The position numbers and the translations under genes were made by a program. This document shows, one piece after another, positions 17,602-27,178 of a stretch of DNA of 64,000 nt. The first letter of the stretch is position 1. Each line of letters opens with the position of its first letter. Origin of the DNA: Pseudomonas sp. FP2309. GTDB taxonomy: Bacteria; Pseudomonadota; Gammaproteobacteria; Pseudomonadales; Pseudomonadaceae. The stretch covers positions 4,789,501-4,853,500 of the forward strand of contig NZ_CP117439.1 in assembly GCF_030687575.1 (NCBI RefSeq). Reading direction: 5' to 3'. The notes under the pieces are model-generated. The model worked only from the letters and a program-made list of their open reading frames with translations. It searched no databases and was not told where the DNA came from.

Positions 17602-19761
17602 ATGAAATTCAACTCATTGCAGACTCGAATTTGCTTTACGGCCGGACTCTGCCTGTTTATTTCGTGCGCAAGCCTGGTGTTATATGGGTTGTACTCCTCA
17701 AAGGCCAATGAAGCCTACGTCGGTACCGAAGTTTCGACATTGATAGAAAGCGCCACCATCCGCGAAGTGCAAAACCTGGCGGAGTCGCGTGCCAATGCCA
17801 TTCAGGCGAAGCTGCAAAATGCCCTGGACTCGGCACGCACACTGGCCAATACGCTGGGCGCGGGCAAGGCCGCACAGAGCCCGCTGGCCTTGAGCCGGGA
17901 CGCCATTAATACGATGCTGCTCAGCGTGCTCAAGGACAACCCGGACTTCAACGGCACCTACTCCTGCTGGGAGCCGGATGCGTTGGATGGCCAGGATCAA
18001 GCCTTTCGCAACAACGAGGGCGGTAACAACCCGTTGACGGGCCGCTTCACTCCCTATTGGACGCGAAGCGCAGACGGCCACATCGCGGTGCAGCCGCTGG
18101 TTGAATATGACTCCGATGCCCGCCACCCCAATGGCGTGTTGAAAGGCGGCTGGTACTCCGGCCCCCGGGACACCCTGAAAGAAAGCGTACTCGACCCCCT
18201 CCCCTACGTGGTGCAAGGCAAGAATGTGTGGCTGACCACCCTGTCGGTGCCGATCACCGCCAATGGCAAGTTCTACGGCGTGGTCGGTGCCGACTTCGAT
18301 ATCTCGTTTATCCAGAAGCTCAGCGAGCAGATGTCCGCCGACCTGTATGGCGGCAAAGGCTCCGTGTCGATCCTCAGCCATCAAGGCCTGGTGGTGGCCG
18401 ACAGCAAGCGGCCGGAGCTGATCGGTCAGCCACTCAAAGCCTTGCTGCCAGGCACTTGGGACAAGGTGCTGGCCAATGTGCAGAAAGGCCAGGGCGACAG
18501 CCGCCTGAACCAGGACACCCAGGAAATCGAGGTGCAGATGCCCATCAACCTCGGCCGTACCGGCAAGCCTTGGGCTATCGTGATCCATCTGCCCAAAGCG
18601 GTTGTCATGAGCCAGGCCCTCGCACTTGAGCAGGAATTGCAGTCACGCGGCGTCAAGAGCAGCACCTGGCAGGTCTCGGTCGGTGTTGCCATTTCCCTGC
18701 TGGCACTGCTCGCCCTGTGGTTCGCCACCGCGAAGATCGTCGGCCCGATTCGTGAAGCCGCCGCCTTGGCCGCCAACATCAGCCTGGGCGATTTCTCTCG
18801 GCGGCTGGAGCAAAAGTCTGAAGATGAAGTCGGTCAACTGTCCTTTGCCTTGAACGATATGTCGGAAAGCCTGCAACGCCAGGTTCGGGTGGCCGAACGT
18901 ATTTCCGAAGGGGACCTGGACCTGGAAGTGCGTCTGTCGTCGCCCAACGACACACTGGGCAAGTCACTGGAAAAAATGGTCGGCAACTTGAACGCCCTGA
19001 TTTCCCAGGTCCAGGCCAGCGCCACACAAATCACCGGGAGCTCTGCGCAGGTCACCGAGTTGAGCCAGTCATTGTCCGATGGCGCATCGAACTCGGCGTC
19101 TTCGATCACGGAAATCAGTGCGGTGATGACGCAAATGGCGGCGCAGACCACCGATAACTCTGCCAACGCGAAAAAGGCCGATGAGCAGTCCCAGGCAGCA
19201 CGCGCCGACGCAGGCGAAAGTGACAAGCTGATGAGTGAACTGATCGCGGCCATGGCCGAAATCGACAATTCGGGCAAAGACATTACCGCCATCATCACCA
19301 CCATCGACAACATTGCCGCGCAGACCAACCTGCTGGCGTTGAACGCGGCGATCGAGGCGGCACGTGCCGGTGAGTTGGGCCGTGGCTTTGCCGTGGTCGC
19401 CGATGAGGTGCGCAGCCTCGCCGCCCGCAGTGCCGAGGCGGCGCAGCAAACGGCGGCGCTGATTGCCGACTCTTCGACCAAGACGCAACGCGGCATGGTC
19501 ATCGCCGGGCGCACCGCTGACTCGCTGCGCAACATCGTTACCGGCACCAGCACCGTCTCCAGCCTGGTGTCGATGATCTACCAGGCGTCCAGCGAACAGG
19601 CGTCCGGCTTGCAACAGGCCAGTATCGGGCTGGAGCAAATCGACGAAGTGACCCAGCAGAACCAGCTCAACTCGCAGCAATGCGCAGCAGCGGCCAGGAA
19701 CCTGTCGGAGCGCGCCAGTGCCATGCAGCAAGGCTTGAGTCGCTTCAAAGTCAAAGCCTAG
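17602..19761 (+). CDS. Methyl-accepting chemotaxis protein with dCache sensor
   Basis: A 719-residue receptor: TM1 at about 11-31, a periplasmic double-Cache domain of about 315 residues, TM2 near 352-372, HAMP (about 373-427), then the methyl-accepting signalling domain. The conserved hairpin tip includes [20 protein letters not shown] and [18 protein letters not shown]. The sensor has [19 protein letters not shown] and [12 protein letters not shown], a pattern seen in dCache receptors of amines and amino acids, but the ligand cannot be told. No C-terminal CheR-docking pentapeptide is seen (it ends RFKVKA). Third gene of a cheV / HD-GYP / MCP run. Confidence 0.94.
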   Translation: MKFNSLQTRICFTAGLCLFISCASLVLYGLYSSKANEAYVGTEVSTLIESATIREVQNLAESRANAIQAKLQNALDSARTLANTLGAGKAAQSPLALSRDAINTMLLSVLKDNPDFNGTYSCWEPDALDGQDQAFRNNEGGNNPLTGRFTPYWTRSADGHIAVQPLVEYDSDARHPNGVLKGGWYSGPRDTLKESVLDPLPYVVQGKNVWLTTLSVPITANGKFYGVVGADFDISFIQKLSEQMSADLYGGKGSVSILSHQGLVVADSKRPELIGQPLKALLPGTWDKVLANVQKGQGDSRLNQDTQEIEVQMPINLGRTGKPWAIVIHLPKAVVMSQALALEQELQSRGVKSSTWQVSVGVAISLLALLALWFATAKIVGPIREAAALAANISLGDFSRRLEQKSEDEVGQLSFALNDMSESLQRQVRVAERISEGDLDLEVRLSSPNDTLGKSLEKMVGNLNALISQVQASATQITGSSAQVTELSQSLSDGASNSASSITEISAVMTQMAAQTTDNSANAKKADEQSQAARADAGESDKLMSELIAAMAEIDNSGKDITAIITTIDNIAAQTNLLALNAAIEAARAGELGRGFAVVADEVRSLAARSAEAAQQTAALIADSSTKTQRGMVIAGRTADSLRNIVTGTSTVSSLVSMIYQASSEQASGLQQASIGLEQIDEVTQQNQLNSQQCAAAARNLSERASAMQQGLSRFKVKA

Positions 19762-19913
19762 CGGTACGTCTAACGCAGCCGGGGGCGCGGCCCCCTGGCA
19801 TCGCGTGATAAACCCTCTGTCCGTTCACGAAATATTAAGAATCGCCTCCCTATACTCGCCCCTTGCCCGAGTCGTTCCCCCCGAATGCCCTCCTGCCCTG
19901 GTAGCCAGACTTC

Positions 19914-21347
19914 ATGACGCGCCCCGCTCCTCTGCTGCTCCTTCTCGCTGGTCTGTTGTTCTTCTTCGCCCTGGGCAGCCATGAGCTGCAAGGCTCCACA
20001 GAGGCACGCGTCGCCGGCATCGCCATGGCCATGCACCTGGACAATGACTGGGTGATCCCACGCCTGTTTCGCGAGCCCTTCCTGGAAAAACCGCCCCTGA
20101 GCCTCTGGCTGGATGCCGGCGCGATTCGTTTGTTTGGCGCCACCACCTGGGCTGTGCGCCTGGCTTCGGCGTTTGCCGGACTGTTCAGCGTGATGCTGTT
20201 CTACGGCATGTTGCGCCGCTTCGGGCGCCCCAAAACCCTGGCGTTCTGTGCGGCGTTGATTCTGGCGACCATGGCCAGTTACTGGGGCAATGTGCGCGGT
20301 GTGGGTGAGGATTCGTTGCTCAGCCTCGGCGTGACCACCGCATTGCTGGCGTTCTACCAGGCCGTACGCCCCGAACGTGAGGGGTCCAGTAGCGGCGCGT
20401 GGGCGCTGTTTACCGTGGGGATGGTGATCGCCACCCTGAGTAAGGGCGTACTGGGCCTGGCCATGCCGGGCATCGTGATTTTCGTGTACCTGCTCAGCAC
20501 CAGCGTGATGGATAAACGCGTGCGCATCGGCGACTGGATCAAACCGGCGGTATTCACACTGCTGGCCTTGGTGCCGCTGCTGATCTGGCTGGGGTTTCTC
20601 TACCAGCGCGGCGGCCTGCAGGCCGTGGCCGAGGTGCTGTGGACCAACAGCGTCGGACGCTTCAGCGGCTCGTTTGTGGAGGCCGGGCATTACGAGCCCC
20701 TCTACTACTACATCGCAAAGCTGCCCGAGGCCTTTTTGCCGTGGAACATCCTGGTGTACCTGGGCTTGTGGCACTTTCGTAAAAGCTTGGTGCGCAACCG
20801 CTACTACCTGTTTTTCAGCGTGTGGCTGGTGGCGCAGTTCACCCTGCTGACCCTGGCCTCCAGCAAGCGCACCGTTTACCTGATGGCACTCACGCCAGCC
20901 GCAGCGGTGCTCGCGGCAGAATATGCAGGGGTCGTGTTGGCGTGGCTCAAGACGCGCAAACCGGCGCTGTATCGCTACCACCGCGGCATCATCATCGGTG
21001 CGTTCAGCCTGGCGATTGCCAGTTATCTGACGGCCGCGTTCTGGTTCGCGCCAAAGGCAGACAGGCGCGAGTCCTTCGTGCCGGTGATCAGCCAGGCCAG
21101 GGCCTTTCAAAACCAAGGCAAAGACGTGGTGATGTTCCGACCCAACGAGCGTATCGCCGGGGCGAGCGTGTTCTATCTGCAGGGGTACTTGCCAATCCTG
21201 CAAACCGAGGCAGAACTGCGCAGTTTTCTCACGGCCAAGCCCGGCAACGTTGCGCTGCTGGACAACCCCAGCCAACTGAACGAGAAGGTCAGCGTGATCA
21301 AAGAGATGAAGATTGGCCGCCAGCCTTACTATTTCATCGAACAGTAA
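19914..21347 (+). CDS. ArnT-like lipid-linked sugar glycosyltransferase
   Basis: An integral-membrane glycosyltransferase of the PMT/ArnT (GT-C) superfamily, 477 residues with about 11 hydrophobic segments. The first periplasmic loop has STEARVAGIAMAMHLDNDW and FREPFLEKPPLSLWL, matching the ArnT catalytic/metal-binding loop. E. coli ArnT is about 550 residues with a soluble C-terminal domain; here that part is short. No arnB-C-A-D genes adjoin, so 4-amino-arabinose transfer to lipid A is not supported. A transfer of another undecaprenyl-linked sugar to a cell-surface acceptor is the safer call. Confidence 0.85.
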   Translation: MTRPAPLLLLLAGLLFFFALGSHELQGSTEARVAGIAMAMHLDNDWVIPRLFREPFLEKPPLSLWLDAGAIRLFGATTWAVRLASAFAGLFSVMLFYGMLRRFGRPKTLAFCAALILATMASYWGNVRGVGEDSLLSLGVTTALLAFYQAVRPEREGSSSGAWALFTVGMVIATLSKGVLGLAMPGIVIFVYLLSTSVMDKRVRIGDWIKPAVFTLLALVPLLIWLGFLYQRGGLQAVAEVLWTNSVGRFSGSFVEAGHYEPLYYYIAKLPEAFLPWNILVYLGLWHFRKSLVRNRYYLFFSVWLVAQFTLLTLASSKRTVYLMALTPAAAVLAAEYAGVVLAWLKTRKPALYRYHRGIIIGAFSLAIASYLTAAFWFAPKADRRESFVPVISQARAFQNQGKDVVMFRPNERIAGASVFYLQGYLPILQTEAELRSFLTAKPGNVALLDNPSQLNEKVSVIKEMKIGRQPYYFIEQ

Positions 21348-21363
21348 GGCGGGCGCGAAGGGA

Positions 21364-21852
21364 TCAGTGCTTGGTGACCTTGTCCAGGTAACCCATGGCA
21401 AACGCCGAGACCACGAAGGTCATGTGGATGATCACGTACCACATCAGGTGCTCGGGATCGACGTTCTTGGCGTCCATGAAGATGCGCAGCAAGTGGATCG
21501 AAGAAATCGCCACGATGGAGGCCGCCACTTTCATCTTCAGCGACGAAGAGTCCATGGTGCCCAGCCAGTTGAGTTTTTCTTTGTTGTCATCGATATCCAG
21601 CTGCGAGACGAAGTTCTCGTAGCCGGAAATCATCACCATCACCAGCAAACCGCCGACCAGCGCCATGTCGATCAACGACAGCAGCAGCAGGATGACGTCA
21701 GCCTCGAGCATGGAAAATACGTTGGGCAGAACGTGGATGATTTCCTGGAAGAACTTCAGCGCCAGGATCAGCAGGCCCAGGGACAATCCGAGATAGATCG
21801 GCGCCAGCAGCCAGCGTGAAGCGTACATAGTGTTTTCAATAAAGCGTTCCAT
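21364..21852 (-). CDS. YqhA/UPF0114 family inner-membrane protein
   Basis: A 162-residue protein with three to four hydrophobic segments, starting [20 protein letters not shown], the hallmark start of the TIGR00645/UPF0114 family. The final motif [23 protein letters not shown] is also typical. Function is unknown in the family. It converges with the glycosyltransferase (stops 17 bp apart) and is divergent from the lipoprotein gene at 22016. Confidence 0.9.
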   Translation of the reverse strand: MERFIENTMYASRWLLAPIYLGLSLGLLILALKFFQEIIHVLPNVFSMLEADVILLLLSLIDMALVGGLLVMVMISGYENFVSQLDIDDNKEKLNWLGTMDSSSLKMKVAASIVAISSIHLLRIFMDAKNVDPEHLMWYVIIHMTFVVSAFAMGYLDKVTKH

Positions 21853-22015
21853 GGGGTCTCACACAGCGTGGCTATAAATGGCGGCGAGTATACCAGCCGC
21901 CACAAGACACCTGTAACCGCGAGAAAACTGACCCAGGCGGCTTCTGTAAGAGAATTTTTCTGCTAGTGTCGAGCCGAATAACTCGGCTCGATGACGTCGG
22001 ACAGGAAGAATGTAA

Positions 22016-23839
22016 ATGATGGATGTGCGATCACCTTTGGCCACTGTCAGCCTGTGTGCGGCATTGCTGCTCGGCAGCGGCTGCTCCCCCAGCGATGAAC
22101 AGAAGCAGGCCACCCTCGAAGAAAAGACCGCCACCTTCGAACAGTCCCTCGACCGCATCCAAGACCCCAAACTGCGCGACGCCATCGCCGATCTCGGCGG
22201 TTCGTTGCTGTTGCTCGAACGCGCACGGGTCAAGCTCGCCGCCAAACCCATCGAAGCCGAATACGGCGAAGACGCGCTGGCCCTGCTCAAGCACTACCCC
22301 ACGCCTCAGGCGCTGGTAGACACCTATATCAACGGCCTGTTCGTGCTGCGCAAAACCTCGCACTCCGACTACCTGACGGATTTGCAGCCGGTGTTCCCGT
22401 TCAGCTTCAACCTGCCCGACGCATTCCCGTTCCCCCATGGCGTGGAGTGGCAATCGGTGACGCTGAGCAACAACAAAGTCATACCGTTCCAGCCGGAGTG
22501 GTCGGAAACCGACCCAGGCATCCAGTTGAGCCCCAGCAGCTCCAACCTGACCAACCCGGATGACTTGACGGTGACCTACCCGTTCATCGATGGCATCGAA
22601 ACGGAAAACAAGAGCCAGCCGCAGCCCGTCAGCCTCAAGGCCGCAGTGGAGGTGATCGCGCCGAGAGCGGTGTTGACGTTCGACCTGTCTAAAAAGGACG
22701 TCGGCCACAAGCGCACCGAGGGCGCTGTCACCGTCAACCTGCTGCTCCTGGAAAAAAACTACGCCGAGATCGAACTGACCAACAACGAGCCGCTGGCACC
22801 GCAGGTGGGCGATGTGTCACCGAACCCATTGCTGGTGCAGGCGCGCGATGCCACCGGACAATTCCTCACGCGTTCGGGGTCGATCAACGAAAGCGCCGCG
22901 CAGGTCGCGTTCTATGAGAAACAACTGGCCGAGATGCAAAAACAGACGGTCTGGTCCGACGCCTTCGAAAAACAGCTCACCGAGCAACAAAAGGCCTTCG
23001 AACACAAACAGAGCAGCCATTACGCCAAGGTGTATTTCAACGGCCTGATCGACAGCGTGCAGGTCAACGTGCTGGACTTTTCAGAGGCGTCCGTCACGCG
23101 TAAGGACCTCGATCTGCCGGTGATGCGCTTCGACAAGAACAGCCTGGAAAAAACCGTGCAACCCTTGCCGATGCCGGTCACCGTGTACGACGACAGCGCC
23201 GCCAACTGGCTCAAGAGCGCTGCGCTGACCGAGGACCAGCTCAAAAGCAGCGTGACCATCAGCCAGTCCGTCGAAGACGCCAGCGCCGCCCATATCACGT
23301 TCGATCACCCCTACACCTTCAATGACGAACTGGTAGGTGCCGAGCGCAACAGCAGCGAATCGCCGGTGACGTTCTTTACCGCCGACGACAAGGGTGAACG
23401 CGGCGAACCCATTGAGTTGCCCACCGAGGCTTACGAAATGAACCCGGCGCGCGGCACGCTCACCTACGACCTGACCCTGTTCCCGGAAAACCCGGCCTTT
23501 GTGGTGGGCTCCATTCCGCTGTTCCTGGCGACCATCGAAAAGGGCGAACTGGAAGCGGCCAAGCTACCCAAGGGCTTGTCACTCAAGGACAACGCACTGA
23601 TCGTCGACCAGAAAGAATTCCCCGCCGACAGCTGGCGTTTCTACGCCAAGGACGCCAGCGGTCAGTACCTCAAGGAAATCCTCGGCGTCAGCCACCGCGC
23701 AGAGGAATACGGCACGCCGGTGTTTGACGTGCATTATTTCTACGGTAAGCCGACCACCCTGGAAAGCTACCAGCGCACCGACCTGAGCACCGTGCAATAC
23801 GGCTTCGAGGTCAAGCTGGACAAACCCGAGGGCAAATAG
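22016..23839 (+). CDS. Large predicted lipoprotein of unknown function
   Basis: A 607-residue protein with a signal peptide and a lipobox-like GSGC (Cys at about 23), so probably membrane-anchored. The mature part starts with a charged helical stretch (EQKQATLEEKTATFEQSLDRI), then appears mostly beta-rich. A short coiled-coil-like part lies near 300-335 (YEKQLAEMQKQTVWSDAFEKQ). No catalytic motif or domain is recognised. A perfect hairpin CGAGCCGA/TCGGCTCG (21970-21990) lies just before the start. Coding statistics and an uninterrupted long frame make the gene credible. Confidence 0.8.
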   Translation: MMDVRSPLATVSLCAALLLGSGCSPSDEQKQATLEEKTATFEQSLDRIQDPKLRDAIADLGGSLLLLERARVKLAAKPIEAEYGEDALALLKHYPTPQALVDTYINGLFVLRKTSHSDYLTDLQPVFPFSFNLPDAFPFPHGVEWQSVTLSNNKVIPFQPEWSETDPGIQLSPSSSNLTNPDDLTVTYPFIDGIETENKSQPQPVSLKAAVEVIAPRAVLTFDLSKKDVGHKRTEGAVTVNLLLLEKNYAEIELTNNEPLAPQVGDVSPNPLLVQARDATGQFLTRSGSINESAAQVAFYEKQLAEMQKQTVWSDAFEKQLTEQQKAFEHKQSSHYAKVYFNGLIDSVQVNVLDFSEASVTRKDLDLPVMRFDKNSLEKTVQPLPMPVTVYDDSAANWLKSAALTEDQLKSSVTISQSVEDASAAHITFDHPYTFNDELVGAERNSSESPVTFFTADDKGERGEPIELPTEAYEMNPARGTLTYDLTLFPENPAFVVGSIPLFLATIEKGELEAAKLPKGLSLKDNALIVDQKEFPADSWRFYAKDASGQYLKEILGVSHRAEEYGTPVFDVHYFYGKPTTLESYQRTDLSTVQYGFEVKLDKPEGK

Positions 23840-23844
23840 CCAGG

Positions 23845-24162
23845 CTACAGCGCAAGCTGTTCACGATTGCCGTTGAGCTGTCGCAAATGGGCCTGCATAT
23901 GCAGGCACCAGATCTGCGGGTCGCCCGCCAGCTCATAGCCGTGCATCGTCAAGCTGTCGACGATGGATTCCAGCATGGTTTGCGCCGCAAACGGCCCATG
24001 AAACGGGCCTTGCGACTTGATGGTGGACGGCTGCTCGCCGGACATGCCGGCGGCAAACAATAACGTCCACATCCCGGCATCCCCCGCGAGAGGGCGAATG
24101 GAGCATTCGATACGGGTGACCAGGCCGAAGCACTGGCGAATAAGGCAAAGGTTGCGCGGCAT
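23845..24162 (-). CDS. Hypothetical protein, Pseudomonas-type
   Basis: A 105-residue protein from the ATG at 24162, which has GAGGG eight bases upstream; a TTG ten codons earlier is less likely. It starts MPRNLCLIRQCFGLVTRIEC and includes PFHGPFAAQTMLESIVDSLTMHGYELAG, which looks like a small alpha/beta fold. No signal peptide or known motif. It converges with the lipoprotein gene (5 bp between stops). Role unknown. Confidence 0.6.
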   Translation of the reverse strand: MPRNLCLIRQCFGLVTRIECSIRPLAGDAGMWTLLFAAGMSGEQPSTIKSQGPFHGPFAAQTMLESIVDSLTMHGYELAGDPQIWCLHMQAHLRQLNGNREQLAL

Positions 24163-24469
24163 GGCGGCGACCCTCGGTAGATCGGTGTTCAACCTCAGCC
24201 CATGGCGAGGCTGTTTCTATCCAGCGACTCCTGTGGATATCCCTGACGCAAAGAATAGAAGAAAAACTCACCAAACCAAGGCGCTAAGGACCAACGGTGG
24301 TCCTGCCCACATTCCAGTCAAATTATTGGCGAGACAGCCCACCCCGCGCAGCGGCCCCAAACGACCGCTGCGACGTGTCAGATGATTTGATTGGTCTGGC
24401 TTCAGGGCTGCTTCGCAGCCCGGCGCGGAGCAAGCCCGCTCACCACAAAAGAGAACGGGCCGGGCCATT
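24163..24469. repeat. Hairpin-rich gap with a REP-like element
   Basis: No gene is seen. Three hairpins follow one another: AGGACCA/TGGTCCT (24287-24304), CGCAGCGG/CCGCTGCG (24347-24372), and GGGCTGC TTC GCAGCCC (24405-24421). The last is followed by GCGCGGAGCAAGCCCGCTCACCA, which is the Pseudomonas REP type (GCGGGCTTGCTCCGC on the other strand). The cluster lies downstream of the Lon-like gene and could end its transcript. Confidence 0.65.
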
Positions 24470-26911
24470 TCAACCGGCGGGCTTGGCCTCGGCGAGCGCC
24501 TGCTGCGCCAGTTCTTTCTCCGCCTCCTTCAAGTCTTCCTCGCTGATCATCTCGGCAATCGCGCGCAAGCGTTCTACCACGCGCGCGTTGACGGTGCCTT
24601 CGGGGAACTGCCCCTCGGCATCCGGCTCCCCGGCATCCTCGCCCACCAACAGGCTCAGCGCCTCATCCGCCTGCCGCACCGCGTAGATATGGAACTGCCC
24701 GGCGCGTACGGCCTGCAGCACCTTCTCATCGAGCATCAGGGTGGCGACGTTGGCCTGGGGAATGATCGCTCCTTGCTCCCCGGTCAGTCCGCGCGCTTCG
24801 CAGAGCCGGAAGAAGCCCTCGATCTTCTCGTTGACTCCGCCCACCGCCTGCACTTCACCAAACTGGTTGATCGAGCCGGTAATGGCAAAACACTGCTTGA
24901 GCGGGGTTTTCGACAACGCCGAGATCAAGGTGCACGCCTCGCCCAGGGACGCACTGTCACCGTCCACATAACCGTAGGACTGCTCCAGCGCGATACTCGC
25001 CGAGATCGCCAGCGGGAATTCCTGGGCGTAACGGCTGCCCAGGTACCCGGTGAGGATCATCACGCCCTTGGAGTGAATCGGCTGGCCGAGATTGACCTCG
25101 CGCTCAATGTCGACGATTCCGCTGCCACCGGGGTACACCGTGGCGGAAATCCGCGCCGGCACGCCGAACGCCGAGTCCCCCACCTCCAGCACCGTCAGCC
25201 CGTTGCATTTGCCGACGGCCGCACCGGCGGTGTCGATCAGAATCACCCCGGCGAGCATGTCGTCCAGAATCCGTGCCGACACCCGCCCGGTGCGCGTGGC
25301 CTTGGCCTTGAGCGCGCGCTCGATGTGGCCGGCGTCGGTCATCTCGTCGCCCGCCAGGTGGCGGATAAAATCCGCCTCACTGACCAACTGGAACAAATCG
25401 CCAATGCGCGCCGACAACCGCCCCTGGTGCTCCGCCAGCCGCGCGCTGTAGGTGGCGAGCCGCGCCACCGCGTCCGAGGTGAGCGGCGCCATGCCCTCTT
25501 CCGAGGTGCGGGTTTTGAGCAACTGGGCAAACTGCTCCAGGCTCTCGTCCACCATCGGGATGTCTTCGTCGAAGTCCACCAGCACCCGGAACATCTCCTG
25601 GAAGTCCGGATCGGCATCCTGCAGCGCGTAATACAGCTGGCGCGAGCCGATGATGATCACCTTGACCTGCAACGGGATCATCTGCGGGTTGAGGGTCACC
25701 GTGGCCAGGCGGCCCAGCTCGCCCAAAGGCGATTCCATCTTCAGCTTGCGCGACTGCAGGGAACGCTTGAGGGCGTCCCACACAAACGGTTCGCTGAGCA
25801 TTTTTTCGGCTTCAAGGATCAGGAAACCGCCATTGGCCCGGTGCAAAGCCCCCGGACGCAACTGACGATAGGTGGTGTAGAGCGCGCCCTGGTCGGTGCT
25901 GTATTCAATGCGGCCGAACAGGTTGTCGTAGGTCGGGTGCGGCTCGAACACCACCGGTGCGCCGCCGTTGACCGAATGGCCCACCACCAGGCTCGGGCAG
26001 TATTGCTCCTCGAGCAGCTTGCGCGCCTGGGCGTCGGTCTTGGCGTCGTCGACCAATTGCTCGACCACGGTTTTGAGCAGGTACACCTGCATGGCTTGCA
26101 GGTAACCACAGACGGCGGCGTTTTCTGCGTACTTCTCCGACAACGGCGCCAGCAAAGGTTGCAGCGCCAGGGTGATGGTTTCTTCGTTGAACTGGCGTAG
26201 CTGGTTGTTGGACTCGCGCTTCCACTGCGGCAGGCTGGCCAATTCTTCGTTGAGACGCTCTTCCAGCTCCGAAATGTCCGTGTGAAAGCGCTCGCGATCC
26301 ACTTCGGGCAACTGCGAAAACTCGGCTTCGTCCAGCGCCTTGCCGTCGAGCATCGGTGTGAAGGCGATGTTGGAACTGTCGCGGTACAACGCCACGTCTT
26401 TTTCCAGGGCCAGACGCTCGATCACGTCCAGGGCCTTGTCGTAACGCTGGTTGAAGGCGCGGTCGATGGCGCTTTTACGCTGTTGATACGTCGGGTGCTC
26501 GAAGACGGCCGGGAAGGTGGCCACCAGGTTATCGACCAGGCCATTGATATCGGCAATGAACGCCGCCGCTGCGCCGCCGGGCAATTCCAGAGCGCGGGGT
26601 TCGCGCGGCTCATCGAAATTATTCACATAGACCCAGTCCGCCGGGGTCTGCAGGCGCTTGCCTTCGGCCTTCAGGTAACGTTTGACGAACGAAAAGCGGC
26701 CGGTGCCCGGCTCGCCCATGACAAACACGTTGTAACCGGGGCGTGGCATCGCCACACCGAACTGCAACGCTTCAACTGCGCGTTCCTGGCCAAGCACACC
26801 GCGAAAGGGCTCCAATTCATGGGTGGTCGAGAAGCTGAACTGTTCAGCGGAGAAAGGGCGAGTCAGCGCTTCAGGCGCTAGACGCAAGCTGGCAGCAACA
26901 GGATCAGGCAT
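24470..26911 (-). CDS. Lon-like ATP-dependent protease (AAA_32 family)
   Basis: An 813-residue Lon-family protein with an N-terminal region, an AAA core and a C-terminal Lon proteolytic domain. The catalytic Ser is in DGDSASLGEA and the catalytic Lys in GGVNEKIEGFF, the Ser-Lys dyad of Lon. The P-loop-like GEPGTGRFS (66-74) has Arg in the usual Lys place, which I note as seen. It belongs to the LonC/YcbZ-like branch rather than housekeeping Lon. Cytoplasmic protein quality control is likely but substrates are unknown. Single gene. Confidence 0.9.
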   Translation of the reverse strand: MPDPVAASLRLAPEALTRPFSAEQFSFSTTHELEPFRGVLGQERAVEALQFGVAMPRPGYNVFVMGEPGTGRFSFVKRYLKAEGKRLQTPADWVYVNNFDEPREPRALELPGGAAAAFIADINGLVDNLVATFPAVFEHPTYQQRKSAIDRAFNQRYDKALDVIERLALEKDVALYRDSSNIAFTPMLDGKALDEAEFSQLPEVDRERFHTDISELEERLNEELASLPQWKRESNNQLRQFNEETITLALQPLLAPLSEKYAENAAVCGYLQAMQVYLLKTVVEQLVDDAKTDAQARKLLEEQYCPSLVVGHSVNGGAPVVFEPHPTYDNLFGRIEYSTDQGALYTTYRQLRPGALHRANGGFLILEAEKMLSEPFVWDALKRSLQSRKLKMESPLGELGRLATVTLNPQMIPLQVKVIIIGSRQLYYALQDADPDFQEMFRVLVDFDEDIPMVDESLEQFAQLLKTRTSEEGMAPLTSDAVARLATYSARLAEHQGRLSARIGDLFQLVSEADFIRHLAGDEMTDAGHIERALKAKATRTGRVSARILDDMLAGVILIDTAGAAVGKCNGLTVLEVGDSAFGVPARISATVYPGGSGIVDIEREVNLGQPIHSKGVMILTGYLGSRYAQEFPLAISASIALEQSYGYVDGDSASLGEACTLISALSKTPLKQCFAITGSINQFGEVQAVGGVNEKIEGFFRLCEARGLTGEQGAIIPQANVATLMLDEKVLQAVRAGQFHIYAVRQADEALSLLVGEDAGEPDAEGQFPEGTVNARVVERLRAIAEMISEEDLKEAEKELAQQALAEAKPAG

Positions 26912-27059
26912 CGGACTTCCTTACATCAGGCGGGGCAGATGACGGCATTCTGGCTCCCCCTTGCGCGCTCTGGCAAGGCGCGGCGTTGGGAAAGCGCAGG
27001 CACGGGATGCGTCCTACAAAAAAATCGCGACAATGCTGATTGTTTTATAAAAACACACG

Positions 27060-27088
27060 GAACCCTTGGAACGTGCCTAAACTCCAAA
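27060..27088 (+). promoter_or_regulatory. Possible AlgU/RpoE-type promoter before the DUF3015 gene
   Basis: GAACCC (27060-27065), 17 bases and TCCAAA (27083-27088) resemble the envelope-stress consensus GAACTT-N16-17-TCNAA, about 90 bp before the ATG. The -35 differs at two positions, so this is tentative. Confidence 0.35.
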
Positions 27089-27178
27089 CTGCGCGGGTTG
27101 GACTAATAACTGGCCCCTAGGGCGCTACGAAGCGCCTGAACCCTTGTCCATTGGTTTGCACACAAAGAGAACAAAGCT

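Noticed and set aside
19770..21401. 543-codon minus-strand frame over the glycosyltransferase
   Set aside because: Gln/His/Arg-rich translation typical of the antisense of a transmembrane gene.
24689..26200. 503-codon plus-strand frame over the Lon-like protease
   Set aside because: Mirror frame; the minus strand shows clear Lon motifs.
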